64,000 nt of DNA from Tubiluchus corallicola (lineage: Eukaryota > Priapulida > Priapulimorpha > Priapulimorphida > Tubiluchidae): contig JAQGDQ010000036.1 of NCBI GenBank assembly GCA_030141605.1, positions 186,001-250,000 on the forward strand, written 5' to 3'. Below, piece after piece: positions 11,000 through 23,580 of this stretch (positions within the stretch are counted from its first letter, which is position 1; each line of letters begins with the position of its first letter). The position numbers and the translations under genes were made by a program. The notes below the pieces were generated by a model. It did not search any database. It saw only the letters and a program-made list of their open reading frames with translations, and was not told the origin of the DNA.

Positions 11000-13450
11000 T
11001 CTCAAGGACTCATTAATAAAGTCTAGGAAACGTTATGCAAATAAGCTGGTTTAGAAATGTAAAAACTAATTCAAAGAAGTTCTTCTTCAGTTACATGAAA
11101 CAATTTGCCAAGCCAAAGAATTCTATGGAACGATTCATTAATTGTTAGGACCAAAATGATGAAGTTTTGCTTAATGACTCCAACAAGGCTAATGCATTGA
11201 ATGGCTTTTTCACTTCAGTATTTATTAAAGAGTCTACAGATTTATTTCTTCAGTGTGGTCAGTCCTTCACTTAGTAATATGATGAGGTCAACTTTTCCAT
11301 ACAGACAGTGTATAACCAGCTAATAAAAATTGATGAGACAAAAGTAAGTCCTGATGAAGTTCATCCCAGCATTTTGAAGAACTGCACAGAAACAGTGGCA
11401 AAGCCATTTTTTGTTGTTCAGGAAGTCTATAATTGTCTGCATCATGACTGGTGTGATGCTAACGTTTCTCCTAAGCCAAAGAAAGGTCCTCACTAGTCAT
11501 TGTCCAATATCATTAACTAGCATTGGCGTTAAAACCTTATAACGTTTAATTCTGCAGCCACTTATGGACTTCTGCATGGAAGAAAACTGTTCTCGAAACC
11601 ATGGTTTTTAAAAAAGAAAGTCATTCAGTACCAACCTTGTGGAAGTTCTTGATAACTAGACATCAGCATGTGATAATCTGTGGAACGGCATGCACACACA
11701 AGTGATTAACAGCTAAGCTGTGTTATTCTGGGATCTAGAGGCAAACTGCTCAAGTAGCCAGTTCGAAAACATGTTTGTCAAATCGCAGGCAACGAGTAGT
11801 AATCAACAGTACATCTTCCATGTGATGCTCTGTTTCTAGCAGTGTTCCTCAAAGACCTATACAGGCTGGTTCCCATTTTATTCCAACTCTTCGCCAATGA
11901 TTTGCAACATTAAGTTATTTCAGAAATCAACGTTTTTGCTGACGACATAAAAATCTGTCATAGAGTTCTGACAATAGAAGATTCAGCATGGCAAGTCTTT
12001 GCTTGATGACTCCCCATTTGCGATTAGCGATGCTTGGTTTTATCGATGCTGATTATTCGACACCTGTCTTCACTTAACAGTGCACTATCTCGTTTTAATG
12101 ATGATTTATTTTTTACTTTGCTCGAAAGCCAATTTTTATTTTATCAACACCTTTTTTACCAAATCTGATTAAAAACAGTACATATTGCATTACTCTGTTC
12201 CAAAATGCACTAATAACGTAAACAGTGCAATTATTATGCAAGTATACGTTTTTGCTTCCCGACTGGCCATTTGTATCAAATGAGACCTGGAAGCAAGGAA
12301 TTTTGCCCTCAGCCTGTTGCTATACTAAACAGACTAGATAAAATTCCCAAGGTCATTGAGCACTGAGTTTTGACTCTCCTGCAAGGTTTATTGTTTAGCC
12401 GCTGCCTACACTTTAAATGTTAACAAAAGAGAAATCGCTAGCTAGGTTAGTAAGCGACATATAGGTGGTTTCAAGCAAGCAGAATGAAACTAATCAGTAA
12501 AAACATGGGTAAAACACATAAAACCTTTACTTGACATGATTTAAGCAACATTGATTTTTGTCTCTGGAACATATCTAAGTTCTTTTACATTACATTCTAT
12601 CGAAGTTTTGGCTTCATGTAACGACTTCATTTTGCTTAACGTTGCATTAGTGTCGTTAAGCGAGAACTTTCTGTGCTTTCGCAATAGGACTTATGTCATC
12701 TGGAAGCCTGGTCTGGTAAGTGGTTATTATAGTTTAATGCGGATAAGTGTGTAGTGTTACAGCTTAAAGTGCAAGCTTCACCACATTATTATTTGTCTGG
12801 CAATGAATTAGCACATATGTATCAGAACATAAAGACCTTAGTGTAATTATATCTAATTATCTGAAGCCTATTGCATATATCACCAACATATGCAAGAAGG
12901 CAAATCAGATGATTGGATTGATTAAACGATATTTTGTTGACTGAGATCCTAAGTGTTAACACACTACAAAGCTTATGTGTGCCATTACTAGAATACTCTA
13001 GCATATAGTATATGGTCACCATCGTTACAATCCAACATCAAGAGATCGCAGAAAGTTCAAGATAGGTACCTTGAATTATGTTTTACAGCTGACATACGAT
13101 GAGATAATGAGATATGATACCATGATATGAGATAACTGTGTTAATTAACTTCAAAAGAGAAGAGAAACAGCTGACCTGTATAAGGTATTTAAGCACATAA
13201 ACAGAGATAACTGCATTAGCTGTGATACACTATTTAGGGCACCTCTACTGTTCTTTCGCGGTCATTCTAAGAAACTGTTCAAACCTTAAGCAAGAACTAA
13301 TTCTAAAAGTTCATTTTAATTTTTCACACCTTGTAGCGAACAAGTGGAACAGTTGGCCAGAGAGGGTCAGTGCACCAAATTTAATATTTCAAAGAAAAGA
13401 TTGGGGGCTTCACGTAGTAAAACGTTGGGTTGTGCGATACTACACCTTAG
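11000..13450 (+). pseudogene. Decayed LINE (Jockey/CR1-like) ORF2, interrupted
   Basis: Begins with the pre-RT linker (SRKRYANKLV, AKEFYGTIH). It then reads VSPDEVHPSILKNCTETVAK (about 11347) and VFADDIKICHRVLTIED near 11935, the RT catalytic FADD box. Coding sequence resumes near 12760 (HYYLSGNEL, then IKTLV-type DLGV box, about 12830) and runs to the C-terminal motif RGHSKKLFKP and KKRLG (about 13255-13410). Many stops and shifts make it inactive. It shares the SPDE-type linker and overall order with the LINE at 74-2030. Confidence 0.8.
12005..12760. other. Probable insertion splitting the LINE
   Basis: In related elements the FADD box and the DLGV-type box are about 300 bp apart. Here they are nearly 900 bp apart, and no LINE coding can be read between about 12005 and 12760. 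I take the excess as a later insertion, but I could not find clear terminal repeats or a target duplication. Confidence 0.4.
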
Positions 13451-13704
13451 GGTGAAAATGCAAATAATTCAACACAGCTCAGACTCATACGGAACTAAAA
13501 AAATAAAAAATTAGTCATAGTAATATTTGTGATTATCAAAAAGGTATGATTGTACTGTCAATTATTCTTCCTTAATAAGATTATGCGACGATAATTTATT
13601 ATTATTCGAAGCTTCACTTGACCAATAAAAGCATTTAAATTTTTACCGAATACAAAGTCAAATGAAAGAATAACTTTACGCGTCTGTGTACTCTTTAGGC
13701 TTTG

Positions 13705-14768
13705 TAGGGCGCCGAATAATCCAGTAGCCAAAGTACGACACTTCCGGTAAGACGCATGTGCTAAATTTGCGGAAAAGCAGTGTCGTACATGGGCACAGGC
13801 CAGGTAGGACACTAGCGATTTTTGTCGAGAATCGATAATTTTGTAAAATTTTTAAAAATTTATGTAGGCAAACGGAGAAGCTCTTGCAGAACTTGTTTGC
13901 AGCCTTATATTTCCAGTTTATAATTTTTAATTGATCATAATTATTGTTGTATAAGTAGTCAGTGAATTGGATGTTACCATTGTTTATTAGTATCATTATG
14001 GCATAATAAAACAAAACTAAATTTGTTTTAGAAAAAAAGTAATGTTATAATAATGATGGATAGTCCTTGGTAATTTACAAATGTATTTTTTACAATAATA
14101 TCATCATTTTTATTAGCTCCATTAATGTCATCATAACATTAAATTAAGTATCTAATGCTTTAAAGAGAGAAACTATGGACAAAGTTGTTACAGAAATAAT
14201 TACAAGTTTAAAGATGAGCCAGATGCTTCTAAGCGTTCACAACACGAAAAAGTAATTTGTGACATTTAGGAAAAGCAAAGACAATTAGTTTTAATAATAT
14301 CAATAGTATTGTAACATGTAGGGCACTATCGTACATGGCTCACTAGCCCTTGTAGGGCACATAGATCGCTAGAATGTTTACTTAGGAGAAAATAATTATT
14401 TGTTCAAGAGGTAGTGAAACTGATCACCTGTCTGTGATGCGAGACAAAATAAAAAATGATATACCTTATAAACAAATGTTGAAATCGCCTAAAAAGTGGA
14501 TTTATTTCACTTCAACAACATTAATATCGAAGCCAAATTTAATATTGTCCGTCTACCAGCTCAGAATAAAATTATTTTATTTTATCAGATGTATAATAAA
14601 TTTTCAACGTGTATTGACGTTTTTAATTATTATTATTACATAAACAAAGACAACGTACGGTGTCAGTAGCCTCAACGACTTAATTCCCGACCTGTCTCTA
14701 GTGTCCTAATTGGGCTAGCCCATGTACGCCAATTGTCCTACTTCGGCTAGTGGGTTACTCGGCGCCTA
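13705..14768. mobile_element. Putative DNA transposon with degenerate TIRs and subterminal repeats
   Basis: The left end (TAGGGCGCCGAATAATCCAG, continuing AGCCAAAGTACGACA) matches the reverse complement of the right end (TAGGCGCCGAGTAACCCACT, continuing AGCCGAAGTAGGACA) at about four of five positions. A second motif, GTACATGG followed by GTAGGRCAC, recurs inside both ends (about 13785 and 14710) and once internally (about 14332). No transposase is recognisable; a 112-codon minus-strand frame overlaps the left end. I could not assign a superfamily or confirm a target duplication. Confidence 0.55.
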
Positions 14769-15079
14769 ACAGTGTTATTTGTCAAGTGCGCGCTTTATTA
14801 CTGCGAATAAAATATTAAACGCTTGTCCATTTTTGTTGTTTAAAAAACAATAAAGTGGAAATTAAGAACTTGCTAGTTTTTAGGTGCCTATGCTAACTAA
14901 TATCTGGATATGTTCTAAGTATTTAATAGGCTATAGTTGGTTAAAGACGCCTTGACCATTCTTTGTATATTTGACTTGCTTTAAATCATGATAGAGTATA
15001 AGACGACCTGAGTTAGACGCGACAGTCTCACCGATTCGTTACATCTACATGTTATAGCAGTAGCACCTTCTATTCTGCC
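14769..15079. promoter_or_regulatory. Upstream region of CLP1
   Basis: About 310 bp between the end of the transposon-like element and the CLP1 ATG. It must hold the CLP1 5' UTR and core promoter unless these lie within the element. I see no TATA box or other site that I can support. Confidence 0.35.
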
Positions 15080-18000
15080 ATGGAGGATGCGAAAGAGAAA
15101 ACAGCAGAAGAAGTACGTGGGTGATGTAGTTAAGACGAATACCATATTTGCTTTTTGACATTATTCATTACTATAATGAAGGACCAAGGCTTTCTGGGCA
15201 AAATAATAAAACTTTGTTACAGACTATTTTTGCTGTTACTATTCTTCACTTAAATTCCAAATTCATATAACTTGTCAATTCTTCATGTTAACATAATTTA
15301 GAAGTCATGTAATCATCAATCATTTTTGGCTTTCACAGGAGAAATTTTTAGAAAATTGATTCATTTGAGTTTTTTATAAGTTGCTATTACTAGTTGTCTC
15401 TCAAACTGTTTTGCTCATACTGTATAATTTGAGAAAGAAAGAAGGAACAAGAGCTACATAAATTCCAAGAAATGTGGTGTGCTATAAAAGCTAATAGAAG
15501 TGCTTTTTAATTCAATTTTTTTTTTACCAAAAATCAAATCTTCACTCTTGGGCTCTCTGCAGAACACTTGTAACACAGAAGCTAATATTTCATTTATGCA
15601 AGTCTGAAACATACCTGGAAACAATTATTGCATTTTGGAGCATGTGTTGGTAATTTGGATATTAAAGACAATATCTTTGATGTTGATTTCAGAGTAAACG
15701 TGTGGAATATAAATTAGAAAAAGACTGCGAATTTAGATTTGAGGTAGAAAATGGAGAAGAAGTTGAACTTGAAGTAAGTTTTCCTTAATTTGTTCAAACA
15801 TAAATCTTCCATGCAGCACAGTGCATTACTACACATAAATCTGCTAATGGGCATAGTATAATGACATGTACTATGATGCATTTATTAGCTACCTTAACAG
15901 TTTATGAAAAATCGTCTAGGAATTTGCATTGCCATTAGTGTGGGACGTTGGCTTTATTTTCCTAATTGATTAATTGTGTAGAAAATGAAGTTTATGTTCG
16001 ATTATAATCGGTTTTTAGCCATAAATGAAATTTTTAACAAGGAACTCTTTTCACATAAAAGATTTGTTCATTTTAATCATTTCTGCTTTAATTACAATGT
16101 TGGCAGAAAAAGTTAAAGTATAAAGTAAAGAATAAATTTTAAATGAGTTTATCTTATTAGTTTACAAAACACTCCCACAAAACTGTCATCATCGTTTGCA
16201 TGCTTATACATATTTATTTTCGTTTACAAAACCCAGTGCTTGTGCTTATGAGAAACCTTCATTTCTAAACAGCGTCGCCAGGGCGATTAGTTACTGTGCA
16301 TATATATTGCTTGATTTCACTGCACTGATGGCTATGTTTTAGAACATAGAAGTACCTAGTTGATGATGGCTATGTTTATCGTGTGATTTTTGTGGTTTTT
16401 CCAAAAAATAAGTGTGAATGGCATTAGTAATGCAATTGATTTGCGTTGGCAGCGAAAAAATAATCGATGATCGAAAATGAAAGCCCAAATCGATTAAGTC
16501 AATTAATCTGTCCCATCACTAACTGCTGTCTCCATTAATTCCTACTATAAAAAATTATTGTACAATCTGATATGGTGTGGCTCTTATCTGTTTTAACTTA
16601 AATAATTTCTCAGCATAAAAATTATTGGAAAAAAGTAACATATGCCAAATACCTATTTAGTCCTTTGTGAAAAATAACTAAATATTAAAAAATAAATGAA
16701 GTCAAACGTTTTTATTTCATGACCTTTGACTAAATGGTAAGAGTTATATACCTAATTTGGGAATTAACTTTTCCCAGAAATTATATATCAACTGTATATC
16801 AATATTATTTAGAAAGAAATCATTCATTTACGAACTAAGTTATAAACAATACAAACCTTATGGATAGTCTCTGCAAAGCATTTACTGAAAAACACTTCTA
16901 TAGCTTTCTTATGAATAGTCATTTCGATAAACATAAAAAACTGAATGTAAAAAGCCCTATAATATTTACTTGCAATTTTGTGTAGGAAATATGTATAGTG
17001 TTACCCTTACTATAATAAGATTGATAACCATGTACTTTATAAGTACATAAAAACCTGGTAGAGCTATAAATTTGCACTTGATATTACTTTTGGCAGCGCT
17101 ATTAATATAATAGCAAAACTAATTACCTTCAGCATAAGACTTATAAACACTTGGTTCTTTTTTGTTAATTTTTGTTTTGTTTTAGCTCAAGTCTGGTATG
17201 GCTGAGATTTTTGGGACTGAACTTATTATGTACAAGAAATATACATTTCCTTCTGGCGCAAAAATCGCTGTGTTCACATGGCATGGCTGTGTGTTGGAAA
17301 TATCCTTTTTATGATAAAAAATGAAATGAAAAATAATATTAATGAAATATCGGATGTATCATGATTGTTTTCCCGTAATCTAAATTCTAAATACAGTAGA
17401 ATCCGCTTGATAAGTCCACGGATAATGAATCTAGCTGCTTATTGTGGCTACCATTGCTGGAACAGAACTGTATAATATATTAACCTAGAAAATCCGTTTA
17501 TTAAATCCAAACTTCGCTTTATAAATCCACATTGCGTGCTGCGAAGACAACAAAATATAGATGCAGTCCACACAGTTGAGCTGCATTTTAACTTGACGAC
17601 AGTGAATCTGAACAAGAAATTACTATATAGCTGCTTAACTGCAATGTGAAGTGTAAAAACTGCAGTGTGGCCTGCAGAACAGTGAAACATGCAGTTAACT
17701 AAAATTTAGATACTAACTGGTAAACCGTTGTGCCCTTGAGGACGTTAATGACTTTAACTCGCTGAAATTAAATTTGCATGTTTTGCATTTTTTTAACATG
17801 GCAAGCAGTTTATCTCATATAAAAGGTAATGACGTCACAGATATACAATACATACCTTGCGCGAGCTACTTTAATAATATGAGCTCTAATAAATTATTGC
17901 ACTTTATAATACATACTTTATGCGAGTTACTTCAATCATATTAACGCTAATAAATTTAAATTACTGCATTTTACTTAAAAACTTTTCGCAAGCAGTTTAC

Positions 18001-21000
18001 CGGATATTAACAGACTTGGCTTCAAATAGAAAATACTACTACATGGGTCTATTCGGTTTATAAATCCAGCCACTTAATAAATCCTTTTAGCTTCGCACCA
18101 TTGTGGATTCATTAAGCAGCGTACACTATAATGATAAAATGTGTTTTTGTAAATGGTATTTTCATGCACTACTCACTACTTGGAAAAGTTAAACTGATAA
18201 AAGTGCTGTATGTTAACAAGCATATCTGATAACTTACTTCTAAGTTCGTCCAACTTATAGTTTTAGTGCAACTGGATACGTCATTAAAAATGAACTGCAT
18301 TTTCGTAAATATAGCCTAGATGTATTTAATAATTGAAATTCAAGTTTGTTAGTTTCTATTTTTCTTAATGGTCAATTCACACAAAGGGTAAAACTGAAGT
18401 GGCATATATTGCAAAGGAAACTCCCATGATAATGTACTTGAACACTCATGCCGCTTTGGAACAAATGAGACAGAAGGCTGAAAAGGAGGGAACAACTGGT
18501 CCAACAGTAAGAGATTTGAATTACATGTGTTTTGCGCATTTATATTTCGTGTTTCACTTTTATGTTTTTATGAATTATTTAGTGGTGTGAGATTCTAACA
18601 CAATAATGCAAATATTCCTAATTCTTTCATTTTTTACATTTCGATTAGCAAAACTGTTTTAGTTGGTACCATTTTGGCAGTTGGCAAACATGTAAAAGTG
18701 AATGTATTGTAGTTATTATACTTATGTAATGTTATGCATTAGTGACTGTATTTTTTTATGTTATGTATATATTTGTGTTTAGGTTATGATTGTTGGCCCA
18801 GGTGATGTTGGAAAGAGCACGTTATGTAAATTACTTGTCAATTATGCAGTTCGCATAGGCAGACAACCAACATTTGTTGATCTTGATGTTGGGCAAGGGC
18901 AGGTATCTGTTCCTGGTACTATAGGTAATCTAAGCATAAGTTAACTAGTTGTTAAATGAGAAATAAAATATTCATAAATCTATTGAAAAGTACAAGTAGT
19001 TAGTATTCTTATGTGTTTAAGTAATCCGGCACAATATAAATGTACTGTAATCGAAGCATGGCAAAAAACAATTCAGTTCAGGTACTTATAGCTTTGTTGT
19101 TTTTTTGCATTAGAATGCTAACATTGTGCAAATTTTACTTTGGAGAGGGAAGGAATGTCGATCTGACAACATAAATTAATTTGCTGTTGCAGTGAAAAGA
19201 CATTGCTTTATAATTCTTGTTGTTTTAAAACATCTTGTCCCATCTCACTTAAACAACTGTTTTACAGTTTGGTCCAAGCCATTATCATGTACAAATTGCT
19301 GAAATTAGATAAGATGTATTATAATTGGATCATACAAGAACGACAATACTTATTACCTTTAAACAAGTCATTTTCACTCACTGAAAACTACAGATAATTA
19401 AAGCAGTAATTGTCAGTCTTACATTTCGTCTAAGCTGAGTTAACCGAATGGATGTTCAGTTTAATTTAGTGATTTAATGAATTTAAATTTTGGTAGCTGT
19501 TAATTTCATAATTTCAGCACTTGATTAGAGAAATATGAATAGTTATAAAAATTGTTTTTCTTCTGTGTTTCAGTTACAATATATTTGTATTGTGCTGGAT
19601 TGGTTCAAACATTTTCTTTAATATAATGAAACCTATTTTCAGCATCTTACTTCTGATGTTGGACTGAATCAAGCTGAAATGTAGCTTTGTATGTGAAATG
19701 GTTCATGATGTTCAAAAAACAGTTAAAGTTAAGCTACTTTTTGTTGAATCAATTACATGGATTTTTATTCTCAGATTGTTAACAACATATTTTTATTGTT
19801 GCACAATAAACAGCACCTACTTTGCTTTAAGACATCTGTCATTCTTTAATTTTTTTATATTTGAAGGTGCTTTATCAGTAGAAAGGCCAGCTGACGTCGA
19901 GGAAGGAAATTTTTCTTTACATGCACCATTGATATATCAATTTGGTCACATTAGTCCAAGTGTTAACTTAAATCTGTATAACTCTCTAGTGTCTCGACTA
20001 GCCGAAGTTGTTCAGCTGCGAGGAGACACTAATAGAAAAGGTTGGACTTATCACTTTCGATAGCTTCAAAATTAGTTTTAGTCTTTATTTAATGTAAAGA
20101 GTGTGTCGTAAAATATGCAACATTACATGTCAAATAAATTTTAACTATTTTGTATATCTTTTAATTGTGTACAATTTAATTGTTTCACTCCAATTTTGAG
20201 TTTAAAGAAACAAGTTACATCCCTTTAAACACATTCTTTGGCATGTTTTACATCACTGTTTGAAAATATATTAATTTCTGCAATTTTCCTTTAATGTTAT
20301 AAGATGTTGAGCATTTTACATTTACTAAATAGTAGTTACAGGAACTTCGCTACACTGACCTTGAAGTTACAGCATAGCCTAATCTGTTTTTAGGTGACTA
20401 ACATTATTTGACCGGTTCTTGCAAAAGATTCTAAATCTAGATAATTTTTGTAGCTGCAGTAAGCGGAGCTGTGATAAACACCTGTGGTTGGGTAAAAGGA
20501 CTAGGGTATAAAGCTATACTACATGCTGCTCAGGCTTTTGAAGGTTAGTTGGTTTTTTGTCTCCATGTTGCCACAAAATTACCATGTCAGTTAAAAAGCA
20601 AAAAAAAAACATATTGCGCAAACATACAAACCACCTAAGTTTTCACTACAAGCCACTAATTGCAGGGCTGGCTTTGCTACTTTATTAATATTTATAAGTT
20701 ATGATGGAGATGAAATGAATGGCTAATACCACACCACTGTTACACCTAGTAGAAAACATTTATAATGTTTGAACTGTAAGCGACATGTTAAAATAGTGGA
20801 AATCTGAAGCTTTTACTTATTATATTGTAAATTACAATAAGTACCAATGTTTTAGTTTGTTTGTGTAGTAGTAAGCAAGCTTATTATCCTTCTAGTTTCC
20901 TAATGTATTTTTATTATATTTTAGTTGATGTAATAATAGCACTTGATCAAGACAGATTGTACAACGAACTTAAGCGTGATATGCCAGATTTTGTGAAAAT

Positions 21001-23288
21001 TGTTTTACAACCAAAGTCAGGAGGGGTAAGTTTTATCATTGCTTAATTCTGTCGTAAAATTTACGTTCTTTTATTGATTATGTTGATGACTGATACTTTT
21101 ATGTATTATTGAATGCAAGTACAGTCATTAAAAGTACACAACTGGACCCAGTCTTAAACTAGGTCAAAAAAATCTACTCTTTAAAATAATGAAAGGAAAT
21201 GTACTACTTTTTCAAAAATGACTTAAGTCATTATTACCGAACAAACACTATTTCGCGTTAGACAGGCACTAGTGCCTGCATTTCAAAAACGTGTTGTGCA
21301 AAAAACAAGTGCTGTACCTCTCAGTTCAGATGTGTTAGTTTGTGACGAACTACAAACGTTCGAAAGCTTAGGCATGAGCACAGCGTTAAATTTGAAATTT
21401 GAATTTTTATCTTAAAATTTGCCTTGTTTTAGTACAACACACTGAATATCTTACGGTAGCACTGTACTTCAACTTTTGCTTTTAGAAACACGTACAACAC
21501 GCTCGTGGTTGGTTTGTGATGTCATCAGTAGTTGGGCTCGCCCACCGTTAATTAAATTTTTAATGTATTATTTAATTATCAGAAACTCTTTTGCTGTATT
21601 AATTGTGTTAAAATTTATACCTTTAGCAGACGTGAAAATGGGGAATATATGGGGTAATCTTCCTTTAAACATCAGTGCAGCAGGGTACAAAAATCCTGTC
21701 ACTTTCAAGCTGATCAGCCAATTCTGTTTGTTGCTACTCCAATGCCTTGTTGTTGCGTAATTGACTCATAGATTCTTGACTACTCAGTATACATAGGGTA
21801 TTATGAGTTGACAGTGTGTTCAGAAACAGAATTGAATCTTGCAACATTTTCCAGACTACTTACGGTACTGCATGGTAATGTATAGTAAGAACTTTCAGAA
21901 ACATATTATTTAAAAAACGTTGAGGTGTATTAGAACAGCACATCTATGGCTTTTGTAGGACATTAACCTATTGTCAAACTATAGGTAATGTTAATCAGGT
22001 GTTAACATTAAAACCATTGCTGAAACAAATAACCTATTTGTAAATTGTACGTTCTGATATGTATGCGTTTTGTTTTTGGTAAGTTTTTGCCTTAATTATA
22101 GGTTGTGGAAAGGTCTCGACAACATAGGATTGAAAGTCGTGAAGGAAAAGTGCGAGAATATTTCTATGGTGTTCGAACACCACTTTATCCACATATTTTT
22201 GATGTCAAGTTTCATGATGTAAAAATTTTTAAAATTGGAGGCAAGGCGTTAAAATTTTTGAAGCATTTATAATTTTGAATATCTTTTTGGTATTCAAGCC
22301 TATTATTTATTTTTATACATTTATTATCTGTAATATCTACTTTCACAATCAGATATTATGTGATCATAATCACATATGCCCCGTAATTATATAACATAAA
22401 GGCACTGTATGCTAACTTTTAAATGTGGGAAATTTTGAGTTGCATTTTATTCTGCCAAATTAGAACATAAAAACTGTGGGTATTTAGTGCTTGTACAAAA
22501 GCAATAACTATTGACTAAATATTAATTTTAGCTCCAGTTCTGCCAGATTCGCTCCTGCCACTGGGAATGAAACAAGAGGATCCACATTTGAAATTAGTCG
22601 CTGTTAAACCAGGTAAAAGTTCACACATTAAATTAAACTCAAAATCAGAAGTAAGAGCCTTTTTGAGTTATGTCCTTACTCTAATAAAAAGTTACTCGTA
22701 GGTTTCCTAAGTACGGAAAATCCATGGCGTGTTAGAGATGGTGATGTTGCATCTGTCTTCAATAAAACAATTAACTTGTCTGCTTACTTATTTAGTGCAT
22801 TGACTAATTGTTTTGGTCAGTTGACTAATGGTCAGTGTGCCTATAACAGCATTACAATGGCTGATGTGTAAAATATCTTCTAGATCAGCAGTTGTTGCAT
22901 CACGTACTAGGAGTCAGCATGGCTGCATCAACAGAACAGGACATTGTCCATACAAATGTGATGGGATTCATCTGTGTGTAAGTGCGATTTAAAACAATTA
23001 ATGTTCGGATCGATCATATATATACAACTGCATGTCGACAACCAATACACAGTTGCAAGTTTTTTGAGAAGCTAGGCATAGCTACTGTAAAAATAAATTC
23101 AGATATGCATCTTATGTATTCTTTGAAACAGCCTTAAGTAGCAAACAACAACTAATAAAATTATTTGATTTTTAAGGCATGCCGTGGACATGGAGCATCA
23201 AACTTTGACGGTTCTTGCACCAGCACCACGTCCATTACCTCGCAATATATTGCTTGTGTGTGATGTGCAATTTCTTGATTCTCATTAG
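15080..23288 (+). CDS. CLP1: CLP1 homologue, polyribonucleotide 5'-hydroxyl kinase, complete
   Basis: Twelve exons: 15080-15112, 15693-15773, 17186-17299, 18381-18506, 18783-18924, 19867-20040, 20454-20543, 20925-21025, 22102-22240, 22532-22612, 22884-22977, 23177-23288 (TAG). They sum to 1,287 nt, 428 residues, the usual length (human 425). N-terminal domain, residues 1 to about 118. Kinase P-loop GPGDVGKST 123-131 and the conserved DLDVGQG 151-157 follow. Later come [25 protein letters not shown] and the C-terminal [12 protein letters not shown]1 phosphorylates RNA 5'-OH ends and is a nuclear subunit of cleavage factor II (with PCF11) and of the tRNA splicing endonuclease complex. Ten introns are GT-AG, except the exon 3/4 intron (AT-AC) and the exon 9/10 intron (GC-AG). 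No disabling lesion was seen. Confidence 0.97.
15936..16521. mobile_element. Putative hAT-like non-autonomous element in CLP1 intron 2
   Basis: The left end TAGTGTGGGACG and the reverse complement of the right end TAGTGATGGGACA match closely; TAGNGATGGG-like ends are common in hAT elements. Flanking octamers ATTGCCAT and ACTGCTGT agree at 5 of 8 positions, as an old target duplication might. The interior is AT-rich with palindromic ATCGAT motifs and no coding capacity. Confidence 0.45.
17300..18380 (+). other. AT-AC U12-type (minor spliceosome) intron of CLP1
   Basis: The intron starts ATATCCTTTT at 17300, the U12-type donor consensus, directly after codon GAA. It ends with TTTCTTAATGGTCAATTCAC at 18361-18380: a near-consensus U12 branch site (TTTCTTAAT) about 12 nt before the terminal AC. 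There is no polypyrimidine tract. Removing exactly 17300-18380 joins ...CVLE to TKGKTEVAY..., which aligns without gap to vertebrate CLP1 (...CSVQ LSGRTEVAY...). No GT-AG alternative gives that alignment. Confidence 0.92.
17394..18128. mobile_element. Tc1/mariner or pogo-like DNA element inside the AT-AC intron
   Basis: Ends are flanked by TA and form degenerate inverted repeats: left CAGTAGAATCCGCTTGATAA, then GTCCAC; right in reverse complement TAGTGTACGCTGCTTAATGA, then ATCCAC. Related phrases (TTATAAATCC, TTAATAAATCC) recur near both ends. Length is 735 bp. No transposase with a DDE signature is recognisable. TA target and CAGT termini suggest the Tc1/mariner/pogo group. Confidence 0.6.
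22241..22531 (+). other. GC-AG intron of CLP1 (exon 9/10)
   Basis: Exon 9 ends ATTGGAG and the intron begins GCAAGG; the acceptor is TTTTAG at 22531. The split codon G|CT gives KIGAPVLPDS, aligning gap-free with CLP1 relatives (KVGAPTIPDS in human). A GC donor needs strong flanking matches, and AG before with AAG after fits that rule. Confidence 0.88.
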
Positions 23289-23574
23289 TGGTCCTGTTTG
23301 TTACAATAGAACCTTGTTTGTTCCACGTTTCATATTTTTAACAGTAATGTACGATGTAATAATGGTGTCAGGATTGCGATGTTCTCAATTTTGATTAATT
23401 TGAAGCTACCACGTTTTTAGTTGTGTGATTAGTTTTTCACTGATCATGTCTAAAGAAATTGTGACTTATACTGTAGTCTTTGCATTTTTTCTTTAAATCA
23501 AAATACTAGTTACACATAAAACGAGGTACACATAAAACATGAAGCTGTATATTATATTACCATCAATAAATTAT

Positions 23575-23580
23575 ATTTTT
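23575..23580 (+). terminator. CLP1 poly(A) signal AATAAA
   Basis: AATAAA 287 bp after the CLP1 stop, in CATCAATAAATTATATTTTT, followed by T- and GT-rich sequence. It is the first canonical hexamer I noted downstream of the gene. Confidence 0.65.

Noticed and set aside
13558-14014. 84- and 112-codon minus-strand frames
   Set aside because: They overlap each other and the left TIR of the 13705-14768 element; no transposase or other domain is visible.
21261-21280. Palindrome AGGCACTAGTGCCT
   Set aside because: Short; expected occasionally by chance in 64 kb, and there is no further structure around it.
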